From a virus, in IMG/VR virus record IMGVR_UViG_3300030099_000941, positions 1 to 24,965 of that record: a stretch of DNA of 24,965 nt, one strand, 5' to 3'. Shown piece after piece: positions 1-7,993 of this stretch. The position numbers and the translations under genes were made by a program. The notes beneath the pieces are model-generated. The model was not told the DNA's origin. It searched no databases and saw only the letters and a list, made by a program, of their open reading frames with translations. Positions within the stretch are counted from its first letter, which is position 1. The number at the start of each line of letters is the position of its first letter.

Positions 1-208
1 TTCTTTTTTTTCTTTTTTTCTTCTCCCACTCTGTAACAATATAAGTAGAAATAGTTATCTCTTTAGGTTCTACACAGTGGTTAGTTTTAATTACTTTAAC
101 TTTATAGTTAGGTAATTTTTCTTCTTTGATAGTAATACATTTCTTTTTTTCTTGAGAAAATATATTTACACAAAATAATAATAATAAGATTAAAGTGTAT
201 TTTTTCAT
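1..208 (-). CDS. Small secreted protein with signal peptide, N-terminal part (runs off left edge)
   Basis: An open frame starts with ATG at 208 and stays open to position 1, giving 69 codons without a stop. The start MKKYTLILLLLF is a textbook signal peptide: two lysines, a Leu-rich core of about ten residues, and a likely signal peptidase I site after the Phe-Ser-Gln at residues 17-19, a cleavage context common in Flavobacteriia. The mature part is lysine-rich, has Cys24 and Cys45, and becomes almost pure Lys/Arg at the window edge, where homopolymer A runs could hide sequencing errors. It starts one base after the stop of the preceding 29-codon ORF, so it appears to be part of the same operon. 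A lipoprotein reading through Cys13 is less likely because Phe precedes that Cys. The function is unknown; its place after the virion genes would fit a periplasmic or lysis-related role, but nothing in the sequence proves this. Confidence 0.6.
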   Translation of the reverse strand, partial: MKKYTLILLLLFCVNIFSQEKKKCITIKEEKLPNYKVKVIKTNHCVEPKEITISTYIVTEWEKKKRKKR

Positions 209-209
209 T

Positions 210-299
210 TTATTTATATTTTTTAAACATTAATTTATATAGTAAGCTATTCCAAGCTTGTTGAATTTTATCTATTAGTTTTATAATTTTATCTTTCAT
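210..299 (-). CDS. 29-residue basic amphipathic microprotein
   Basis: The frame runs from ATG at 299 to a TAA at 210-212. It begins two bases after the stop of the giant virion protein gene and ends one base before the ATG of the signal-peptide gene, the same tight spacing as other junctions here. The peptide begins MKDKIIKLIDKIQ and ends in Phe-Lys-Lys-Tyr-Lys. Hydrophobic residues at 5, 6, 8, 9, 12, 16, 19, 20, 23, 24 and 25 recur every three to four positions with lysines between them, which predicts one cationic amphipathic helix. No family is recognised. It could be a membrane-active peptide, a virion-associated peptide or merely a translational bridge between its neighbours. The spacing argues that it is translated, but an ORF this short can arise by chance. 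Confidence 0.45.
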   Translation of the reverse strand: MKDKIIKLIDKIQQAWNSLLYKLMFKKYK

Positions 300-301
300 G
301 A

Positions 302-3300
302 TTATGGTTTTTTATAGTATTGTATAATTCCGTCGTATCTTTTTATACCTATATAATCTTCACCTTCTTTTAATCCTTTTGGTATACCTTCTTGCCAAGA
401 ATTTTTACCTGTAAATGGTACTCTTTTGGTAAAACCATTTTTCTTCGCCTTTTGTACGTCAGATTTAAACTTTTCTTTTAATTTTTCTTCTTTTTCTTCT
501 TCTTGTTTAATCGTACTTTCTAGTCCCCAATATGGTAAGTTTAAATTCCAACCGCTCCAACCCATGATAAGAGCTATTCTTTGCCAAGTCTTAGTTTCTT
601 CATCAAAAGCTTGAGCTATGTTCATCATTTTTCTTAATGCTCTATCTACAGGAACGTTAGTAAAAGCTGATACTATTTGAGATACTGCTAAATAAGCTGG
701 GTTTTCTAAATCCCATCCTTTCTTTTTAATCTCTTTCATATTCCACTCAAAAGTTTTAGCAGCTGATTTTAATTTTCTAACTTTAGCGTCTATAACTGGA
801 GACACATTAAAAATTTCATCTACAGCATCTATGTATTTAGGGCTTTTCCTTTGGCTTTCATCTAATACTCTTAATCCTACATTTTTAGCTGTTGAAATTA
901 TAGCGCCACCAAATCCTAGACCGTTTAGTAAAGAGTCTAACATACCGTTAGCTATTCTGGCTGTTCTTTCTGATTTAGTTCTTTCTTCATCTTTAGCTTC
1001 TTCCTCTTCATCATCAAAAGCTGTAGCAAATAAAGCTTGTTGCAAACCATTAAATATTAAGTTTTGAACACCAACATAATATAAAATACTAGACATATTA
1101 CTAAGATCACTTTCACGCTGCGTCATACCAGGTTTTTGACGCCTGTTATATAGATCACGTATAGACTTTTTAGTTTTTCTATTATACTGCATTGTTACAT
1201 TTTGAAACGCTAAAAATACACGACCAAAATAACTAGCTTGTTGAGTTGATATTTTACTTGGATTACTAGACTGTTGAGTTTCTTCAGCTATGGCATAAAA
1301 ATCATCAAACGCTTGTTGTTCTGCTTCAGCATCAGTATATTTTTTACCTGTAGCTTCATTGGTTCTATTAAGTAAAGTATTTTTTCTATTAATAAAAAAC
1401 GTAGCGCCACCTGTTGCTATTGCTAAACTGTCCATTATTCTAGTTATAACAAAACCTTTATCAAGCAAATAGCTAATCATACCTTGTACACCACCTTTAG
1501 TTGCTGCTTCTGTTAATTCAGCTTCGTTAACATTTATTTTCAAACCATCTCTTCTATTAACAAGATAATCAGAGTTCATTAACTTCATAACAGTTGGCAC
1601 GTATTCTTTACTAGCAAAAGCTTTGGAAGCGTTATATATATTATTATCACCCCAATTTATAAAATTTACATTAGATATAAGCTGTAACAAACCAGATCGC
1701 ATGTTTAAGAACATAACATTACCAACAGATGCATTTAACCAGTCTAACATAGTATTAACTTGTCTAGCACCACTACCTATAAATATAGGTCTATTGCTAC
1801 CACGCTTCATTCTACTTATAGAATCACGTAAAGCTTCAACATATTTACTACCAAATATAGATTCAAGCTTGTTCATGTTTTTATCTGAAAACACTATATC
1901 TACATTTTGTTTCCACTCTGTTAATAGTTTTCCTCTATATGTAGTATCTAAACCTCTTATTATATCTGAAGCAATAGTTCCACCAGCCCAATAATTACCA
2001 GGCGCTGGATATGTACCGTCTTTTTGTATTAGCAAAACATTTTCAGCAAAAGGTAAAAGTTCTAAATCACCTTCAACTGCCGCAACTAAAGCGTTTACAT
2101 CTGCTTTGCTTATTCCGGGTATATCCATGCCTTGTTTGTTCCACATCCAAACTCTAACCGCATGAGATTTTGTATAAGGACCTACACCTATTTCAAGGTT
2201 TAAAGGATTTCTTCTTATACCTATTATATTTCTTTTAGCTTTTAAAGTTGGAAAAGCTTTTTTAATAGCGGCTAAATCAGCTGCAACAGTCATCTTAGCA
2301 GAAATTAAAGATTGTTCTGCTTTATTATAAGGATCAATTAAATTATCTTTTATAAATTTTAAATGTCTATTACCTTGAGCTCCTTTGCCTGCTAAATTAT
2401 ATAATAAACCTAAAAAGTCTTCTGCTGAATACGTTATAGTAAATTGATTCATAAATCTTTTAAACAAGCCACCATCTTTTTTCTTACCTTCTAACAAAGC
2501 TCTAGCATCACTAACAGTTTCACCTGCTTTTATACCTGAAACTTCTTCTACTTGTTTATTAAACTGATCGTCTAGCGTTTGTTTTTTATTAGCAATAGCT
2601 TGTTGCACCTCTGACTTAACATCTATTTGATCTAATACGTTTTTAACTTGTTGAACATTTAATAATGAATCATCAGAAAAATAAAAATCATTATAACCTT
2701 CAGCTGCTTTACCTAAAAACCAATCAGCTTTTGCTTGCGGATCACCATTACCTAATCCTGTAATATTCTCTTTAGGTATGTTTAAACCTATACTAGTTAA
2801 AAAAGTATGTATAGCATCTACAGAAGCATCTGGCCGAGCAGTAACTACAAATATGTCTTTTGGTCCAAACTTCTTTTGTTTTTTCTTAGCTTCACCTACC
2901 ATAGGACCTTCAAGTGTTGATATATCTACGTTTTCAAAATTACTAAAATCAAACTCAGCGCCTTCTGCAGTTAATTGTTCTGCTTGAACTGCAAACTCAC
3001 TAGCCGTTAATGATCCTGTTGTACCATCAGGCATAGTGTATAATACTTTTTCTTTTGTCAATGCTAATGTATCATCAAAATCAAAAGCACTTAAACCTTT
3101 AGTTTCTTTATTTACTTCTTGAGCTTTAAATCTAGCTTCCTGTGATTTATCTAATACATCTTTTACTTTACGTGTAGAGTCTTTATCACTAACTATTTCA
3201 GAAGCTGTGTTAGCTATTTTGCTTTTCGCCTTTTGAGCATCAGCTAAAATTTGTACTGAAGGTGTATTTAATAATTTATTTATACCAGCTTCTGTATCTA

Positions 3301-6300
3301 TATTATGTTTAGATTTACCTAAATCATTAAATTTAAAAGGTTCTGCTCTAAAGAAAAATCTTCTATTACCAGTATCAACTTTTTTACCATCTACTGTGTT
3401 ATATATTGTACCTGAAGTTGTATAACCAACATTAACCTCTACTGTACCTGTTACTGGATCTATTGGTAAATCTAAAGTATTATTAAAAGAAAATAATCCT
3501 TTACCTTTTACATTTATATAATCAGTAGGTTTTGGTTGTTTCTTTTGATATATTTCTGTAACCATATCAACAGGCATAGTTATTGTTGATCTAGCATCAT
3601 TTAATAAACCTTCTTTTTTTAACTGATTATATATATCTTTATTTATAATTCCTTCGTCAAAATCTTTCATGTCTTGACCAAGTTCTTCAGCTCTATCTCT
3701 AAATCTTTTTATATTCTTTTTGTTTTTAGCAACAGCTTTTTGCAAATCATCTTTAAATGTATAGTCTTTTTCTATTACAACTTTTACATTTTTACCTGCT
3801 TTTTCTGATGCTATTTTTGAAGCTTCTTTTGATTTAACATTGTCTTTAGCAAGCGTAATACTACCATCAGAATTAATATTAAATTTAACGCTACCTAGCT
3901 TAGCTGGATCTAATTTTAGTTCTACTATAAAATCATTACCAGCAATTTCAGACCTAAAATCCGCAGCGCCTTCTCTTTCAGTTTGTACACCTATTACTTT
4001 AAATAAAGCGTTTTTTACTTTTCTAGCAGCGTCATAAACAGCGTTTTCATAAGCAATGCCTCTATTAACTCCTAATTTTTCTGCGAATTTATCAATTATA
4101 GAATCAATATCTACACTATTATTATCTACATTTTCTTGAGTTATCTCGCTTTCAAGCGTGCTTTTTATATCTGCTTTAGAAACTTCGCCTTTTAATTTAG
4201 TATATATTTCGTTAACAGCGGCGTTAATAGCTTTAGCTATAGATTTAGTTTTTTGATAAACAGTTTTAAAAACTTTTAGTCCAGCTTTAACTGCTCTAGC
4301 AGCAGGAGTAATAGGATTAGCACTAAGTGTTCCTTTCATACTATCTATATATGAATCAACACCTTGTATCATACTATCTAACACGTCTTCAACCACATCT
4401 AATGAAGTATCTTCTTTAGTTCGTTGATCAGCATCTTTTTGTAACTGATCCATAAACTGTTCAGCATTTATATCAGATCCTTTTAATTCTAATACATCGT
4501 TTAATTTATTCATAAACTCAGTATCACCTCGCATAGTCTGTACTTCTTCTACTATTGCGCCTTCAGCCAACAAACTAAATAAAGACTGTGATCTCTTTTC
4601 ATTAGCTTTAAAATAATCTTTTATTTTTTGTATAGTTTCAGGTGTTGTTTTAGGTATTCTAAATACTTGCTTTTTAAAATTAGAATCTTTTTTACCTTCT
4701 CTAACATTTTTAGTTGGTGTTCTGCTAATTTCTTCAATACCAAATAATTTACCAAATCTACCTTTTATAGTAGATAATGGCAGTGAGTTTATAAAGTCTT
4801 GATTTACAACGTCATCTACAAACTGATTATACTCTGGTGAACCAAACCTACCTACAGCTCCTTTGATAACATTTCTAATTTCCTTTTCTCTAGTTTTACT
4901 TATAAGATCTGTAGCTACAGTTTTAGGATTAACACCTTTATCATTAATTGATCTTATTATTTCGTCTTTTACTTTAGCGTTTTGTGTTTCTCTTACTTCA
5001 GGTGTAAGAACTTTTGCTACAGCTTCTAACTGAGAAGGATATACTTTAGATCTTTGTGGTACATCTTGCTGTGTATCTTGCTCAGTTGTTGTATCAGCTA
5101 CTTGTCTAGCGCCTTCGGCATCTAAACTAATATTTTGTTGGCCAATACCAGCTTCATTATATATTTCTTGTCTTTTCTTATTTAGTGAATCAGTTACATA
5201 TGTGCTCCATGTAACACCTTTTGAAGGATCAAAGTTTTTAATTATTGGTCCTAATCTAGGTCGTATAGCATCCATAACAGCTTTACCAGATATATCGCCT
5301 CTTTCAGGGTTAAAACCTACAGCATTGTAATAAAGAGCTTTGTTGTTCTCTATTAACGCGTCAGTTGCTTGATTAATATCAGCTTTTTTAGAGTTTGGAT
5401 CTTTAATAGTTCCTAATAAAGTTTCATTTATGCCGTCACCTAAATCTTCATCTTTCCCTTTTTTAGGTTTACTTAAACTATCAACTGGTAAAGTAACACC
5501 TAAACTTGGATCTACAATATTTTTAATACCAGCAGCTTTTGCTAATAAATCTTGAGCATTAGTAATACCTGGAATAATTATTTGAGATTTTATTCTTTTA
5601 GATTTAGACATCTCGCTTAATCTTTCAGTTATTTCATTAACTCTATTTACATCTGCTTCATCAGGAGTTATATCAGCTTGTTTAGCATTATCTATTTTAT
5701 TTTGTAATCCTTTTCTCTCTATAGCTAATCTAACTGCTTCAGGATCAGAGTCTAAACTTAAAGGTTTTAATACATTAACAGCTCCTTGTATATTTCTAAC
5801 ATTGTTTTTTATTTCAGTACCTTTTTCAGTTGTCATATTACCAGCTTCAACTTGATTATCTACTGACTTATCAATAGCTTGATTAGCACCTGGTAATTGA
5901 CTTACAACAATTTGATTAGCAACTATATCATCAGCGCTTACTTCTGTATCAGTTTCTGATATATTAGGATCAAATAAATTAGCTACATCACCTGTATTAG
6001 TGCTTGATACTGCGTTATTTATTTTGTTGTTAACAATAACATTTCTTACAGCAGCGCTACCATCACCAATAGTAGTCATACCTCCGCCTGTAAACGAACC
6101 AATAAGATACGCGTCTACAAATCTTCCCCAAAAACCCATAAAAGCTTCTTCATCACCCATGACAGCATAAGATGAAAGTGTTTTAATAAATTCAGTAGCA
6201 CCTTCTGATAAACCTTCACCGCCAGAATCTTTTATTATATTAAGAACTATATCTTTTATAGCTTTTTCACTAGTCTCTTTAGGAACACCGGCAAGATTTC

Positions 6301-7990
6301 TAAACATCTTACCACCAATTTTTTTAGTAACTACTTCTAATAAACCTTCAGCGCCACCAGAAACAAGACTGTGTATTATAAGATCATTATCAAGATTACC
6401 TCTTTCTATAATACCTTTTAATTGAGCTATACGCTCTATATGAGCTGCATTTTTAGGATCTAACTTTGTTAATTCTTTAAGAGCATCATAAGCGGCTTTA
6501 TTAGCTTCATCTTCAGTTCCAGCAGCTTCACCTATAAATATTGATGGTATACCAACATAAGGTAACATTGCTTGTATAATACTAGGTATACTTTCTAAAG
6601 CAGATTGTGATGTTCTACTAATAGCATCTACAAACCCCGCAACATCGCCATTTTTTAACGCTTCTGAAAAATCATCATTAATTTCAGTTTCAAATTGAAA
6701 AGTAGCTTCTCTCATTAACTCAGCATCTTCTTGTAAAGCGTCAGCTAGCTCGTACATAAATGTATTTAATTGTATATCTTTTAATATACCAAAATCAATT
6801 TTACCATCTAAGACACCACCACCAAATCCACTTTGTATATTCATAGCAGCCATATACTCATTAATACGAGCCGCTTCTTCATTAGGCGGTAGATTTTCAG
6901 CTTCTAATGCTTCTATAAAAGCTTTACCTTCTTCAGTTTGTATTATAGACATTTTATTAAAAAAAGTAGGTGCTTTTAAAAGTTTAGCAACAGCATCCAT
7001 TGAATTAGCTTTTAAATTAGTAACTAAATCACCAGCTCTATCTCTTACTGCGGCTCTTTGCTCATAGTCTAAATCATCATAAAAACCTTCGCTTTCATCT
7101 AATTGATTAAATGTTTGTTGTAAATACTCTTTATCTTCATCACTTAAATTAGGATCTTGAAGCAGTTGTTGTATTAATCCTTTTTTAAGTCTATAATCTT
7201 CATCTCTTTCATTACTTTGATAAACACTTGTAAAGCCTATTGCAAAAGGATCAGCGCCTTCTTTATCATTTTGTTTTATATAATCAAACAGATTACTTAA
7301 TTCACCGTAAAAAAAACTTTGTGAATTAGGATCGTATTCTTTACCTGTCTGCTCTTTTAAATAATTTTTTAAACCATCAATGCTATAACCTAAGTTTTGA
7401 AATGCTTTAGGATTATTTTTAGCTATTATCTTTAGTGTTTTATCATCGTAGTTATATCCTTCTAAATAACCATCGTCTGCTTTTAAATCTTCAACTCTTT
7501 GTTGAGCATCTTTATATCTTTTTAATTCTGTTCTTATAGAGTTAGCCCATTGCTTATAAGCAGCTGAAGACGTGTCATCATTTGGAGGTTGAACGGTTAA
7601 ATTACCAAATTTTTCTTCTTGATTTAAAGTATTAGCAATAGCTATAAGATCTGCTTCTTCAGCTTGCTCACTAAGTAAATCATCGTAAGTTCTAGTTTTT
7701 ATGTCTACATCTTCAACTTCTGTATCACCTATAGGTATTGGTGATTCTCCTTGTTCTACTTCTCCTACAATTACTTTACCTTCACCTTGTTTCTTTTTAC
7801 GAACAAAACCACCTTTAAGTGATCCTTCTGGTATATTTTGAATCAAACTCAATACCTCTGAGTCAAACTCCTCAGGATATGTTTGTTGTAAAGCTACTAA
7901 TGCTTGAACAGCTTCACTTTGACTAATTGAGCTATTAAAAAATAAATCTTCTATTTCTTGTAATAACTCTGTTACTGGTTTATGATTCAT
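302..7990 (-). CDS. Giant multidomain internal virion / ejection protein (polyvalent-type), 2562 aa
   Basis: This is the largest gene of the window, starting three bases after the preceding stop. Residues about 450-650 form Gly/Ala-rich, partly hydrophobic helices with a GGEGLSEGATEF-type segment, as in phage internal proteins that touch membranes. Residues 873-950 resemble sigma-70 region 2 (FDPSKGVTWSTY at 920). Residues about 1305-1365 carry a PD-(D/E)XK-like core (E1315, D1344, E1357-x-K1359). Residues about 1630-1800 are a HAD phosphatase-like domain (D1637/D1639, T1717, D1773/D1774). Residues about 1850-2490 resemble the C-terminal region of giant marine-phage virion proteins, with hydrophobic helices, an acidic DDEEEE run and a GWSGWNLNLPYWG motif. 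Position after the tail genes and the domain mix suggest cargo packaged in the capsid and ejected with DNA. Virion location is inferred from context; the HAD domain is the surest call and the sigma-like stretch the most speculative. Confidence 0.8.
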   Translation of the reverse strand: MNHKPVTELLQEIEDLFFNSSISQSEAVQALVALQQTYPEEFDSEVLSLIQNIPEGSLKGGFVRKKKQGEGKVIVGEVEQGESPIPIGDTEVEDVDIKTRTYDDLLSEQAEEADLIAIANTLNQEEKFGNLTVQPPNDDTSSAAYKQWANSIRTELKRYKDAQQRVEDLKADDGYLEGYNYDDKTLKIIAKNNPKAFQNLGYSIDGLKNYLKEQTGKEYDPNSQSFFYGELSNLFDYIKQNDKEGADPFAIGFTSVYQSNERDEDYRLKKGLIQQLLQDPNLSDEDKEYLQQTFNQLDESEGFYDDLDYEQRAAVRDRAGDLVTNLKANSMDAVAKLLKAPTFFNKMSIIQTEEGKAFIEALEAENLPPNEEAARINEYMAAMNIQSGFGGGVLDGKIDFGILKDIQLNTFMYELADALQEDAELMREATFQFETEINDDFSEALKNGDVAGFVDAISRTSQSALESIPSIIQAMLPYVGIPSIFIGEAAGTEDEANKAAYDALKELTKLDPKNAAHIERIAQLKGIIERGNLDNDLIIHSLVSGGAEGLLEVVTKKIGGKMFRNLAGVPKETSEKAIKDIVLNIIKDSGGEGLSEGATEFIKTLSSYAVMGDEEAFMGFWGRFVDAYLIGSFTGGGMTTIGDGSAAVRNVIVNNKINNAVSSTNTGDVANLFDPNISETDTEVSADDIVANQIVVSQLPGANQAIDKSVDNQVEAGNMTTEKGTEIKNNVRNIQGAVNVLKPLSLDSDPEAVRLAIERKGLQNKIDNAKQADITPDEADVNRVNEITERLSEMSKSKRIKSQIIIPGITNAQDLLAKAAGIKNIVDPSLGVTLPVDSLSKPKKGKDEDLGDGINETLLGTIKDPNSKKADINQATDALIENNKALYYNAVGFNPERGDISGKAVMDAIRPRLGPIIKNFDPSKGVTWSTYVTDSLNKKRQEIYNEAGIGQQNISLDAEGARQVADTTTEQDTQQDVPQRSKVYPSQLEAVAKVLTPEVRETQNAKVKDEIIRSINDKGVNPKTVATDLISKTREKEIRNVIKGAVGRFGSPEYNQFVDDVVNQDFINSLPLSTIKGRFGKLFGIEEISRTPTKNVREGKKDSNFKKQVFRIPKTTPETIQKIKDYFKANEKRSQSLFSLLAEGAIVEEVQTMRGDTEFMNKLNDVLELKGSDINAEQFMDQLQKDADQRTKEDTSLDVVEDVLDSMIQGVDSYIDSMKGTLSANPITPAARAVKAGLKVFKTVYQKTKSIAKAINAAVNEIYTKLKGEVSKADIKSTLESEITQENVDNNSVDIDSIIDKFAEKLGVNRGIAYENAVYDAARKVKNALFKVIGVQTEREGAADFRSEIAGNDFIVELKLDPAKLGSVKFNINSDGSITLAKDNVKSKEASKIASEKAGKNVKVVIEKDYTFKDDLQKAVAKNKKNIKRFRDRAEELGQDMKDFDEGIINKDIYNQLKKEGLLNDARSTITMPVDMVTEIYQKKQPKPTDYINVKGKGLFSFNNTLDLPIDPVTGTVEVNVGYTTSGTIYNTVDGKKVDTGNRRFFFRAEPFKFNDLGKSKHNIDTEAGINKLLNTPSVQILADAQKAKSKIANTASEIVSDKDSTRKVKDVLDKSQEARFKAQEVNKETKGLSAFDFDDTLALTKEKVLYTMPDGTTGSLTASEFAVQAEQLTAEGAEFDFSNFENVDISTLEGPMVGEAKKKQKKFGPKDIFVVTARPDASVDAIHTFLTSIGLNIPKENITGLGNGDPQAKADWFLGKAAEGYNDFYFSDDSLLNVQQVKNVLDQIDVKSEVQQAIANKKQTLDDQFNKQVEEVSGIKAGETVSDARALLEGKKKDGGLFKRFMNQFTITYSAEDFLGLLYNLAGKGAQGNRHLKFIKDNLIDPYNKAEQSLISAKMTVAADLAAIKKAFPTLKAKRNIIGIRRNPLNLEIGVGPYTKSHAVRVWMWNKQGMDIPGISKADVNALVAAVEGDLELLPFAENVLLIQKDGTYPAPGNYWAGGTIASDIIRGLDTTYRGKLLTEWKQNVDIVFSDKNMNKLESIFGSKYVEALRDSISRMKRGSNRPIFIGSGARQVNTMLDWLNASVGNVMFLNMRSGLLQLISNVNFINWGDNNIYNASKAFASKEYVPTVMKLMNSDYLVNRRDGLKINVNEAELTEAATKGGVQGMISYLLDKGFVITRIMDSLAIATGGATFFINRKNTLLNRTNEATGKKYTDAEAEQQAFDDFYAIAEETQQSSNPSKISTQQASYFGRVFLAFQNVTMQYNRKTKKSIRDLYNRRQKPGMTQRESDLSNMSSILYYVGVQNLIFNGLQQALFATAFDDEEEEAKDEERTKSERTARIANGMLDSLLNGLGFGGAIISTAKNVGLRVLDESQRKSPKYIDAVDEIFNVSPVIDAKVRKLKSAAKTFEWNMKEIKKKGWDLENPAYLAVSQIVSAFTNVPVDRALRKMMNIAQAFDEETKTWQRIALIMGWSGWNLNLPYWGLESTIKQEEEKEEKLKEKFKSDVQKAKKNGFTKRVPFTGKNSWQEGIPKGLKEGEDYIGIKRYDGIIQYYKKP
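521..2443 (-). other. C-terminal polyvalent/ejection region of the giant virion protein
   Basis: Residues about 1850-2490 begin near FTITYSAEDFLGLLY and end at GWSGWNLNLPYWG. They include an SVGNVMFLNMRSGLLQ segment and hydrophobic stretches around AIATGGATFF and MSSILYYVGVQNLIF, followed by a DDEEEE acid run. I recognise this style from the ends of very large marine-phage virion proteins annotated as polyvalent or internal proteins. The boundaries are approximate and the function (membrane passage or anchoring) is inferred. Confidence 0.5.
2591..3103 (-). other. HAD-superfamily phosphatase-like domain within the giant protein
   Basis: Residues about 1630-1800 contain the full HAD motif set in order. 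Motif I is FDFDDTLAL, with nucleophile D1637 and acid/base D1639. Motif II is VVTARPD, with T1717. A lysine follows in QAKADWF, and motif IV is FSDDSLLN, with D1773 and D1774. The spacing fits a small nucleotidase or 3'/5'-phosphatase-like HAD such as those in phage nucleic-acid repair proteins. Because all catalytic residues are present it is probably active. The substrate is unknown. Confidence 0.75.
3896..4078 (-). other. PD-(D/E)XK-like nuclease core within the giant protein
   Basis: Residues about 1305-1365 show the pattern helix with Glu (GIAYENAV, E1315), then ADFRSEIAGN with D1344, then FIVELKLD with E1357-x-K1359. This is the typical order of a PD-(D/E)XK fold: a helix-borne acid, an Asp at a strand end, and a hydrophobic strand ending E-x-K. 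Nuclease domains of this type occur in polyvalent phage proteins. Only the core motifs are visible; the rest of the fold would need structure prediction. Confidence 0.5.
5141..5374 (-). other. Sigma-70 region 2-like segment within the giant protein
   Basis: Residues 873-950 read like the helices of sigma-70 region 2. An early A-L-I-E-x-N-x-x-L helix is followed by an RGDIS turn, then FDPSKGVTWSTYVTDSLNKK at 920-939. The last matches the region 2.3/2.4 pattern K-F-[DE]-x-x-[RK]-G-x-x-[FW]-S-T-Y with a basic helix after it. An ISLDAEG stretch at 954 follows, as in many sigma factors. The aromatic pair of region 2.3 is changed (Thr-Asp in place of Trp-Trp), and no region 4 is visible. Homology is inferred from the motif alone. 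Confidence 0.45.
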
Positions 7991-7993
7991 GTA

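Noticed and set aside
426-4037. Plus-strand ORFs of 60-123 codons at 426-614, 831-1067, 1623-1994, 2778-2987 and 3840-4037
   Set aside because: They lie opposite the giant virion protein gene, are low in complexity and carry no recognisable motif; they are antisense shadows.
302-7990. Virion RNA polymerase (DxDxD-type) in the giant protein, as in crAss-like phages
   Set aside because: The only DxD-rich site is FDFDDTL, which belongs to a complete HAD motif set; no polymerase double-psi barrel motif was seen.
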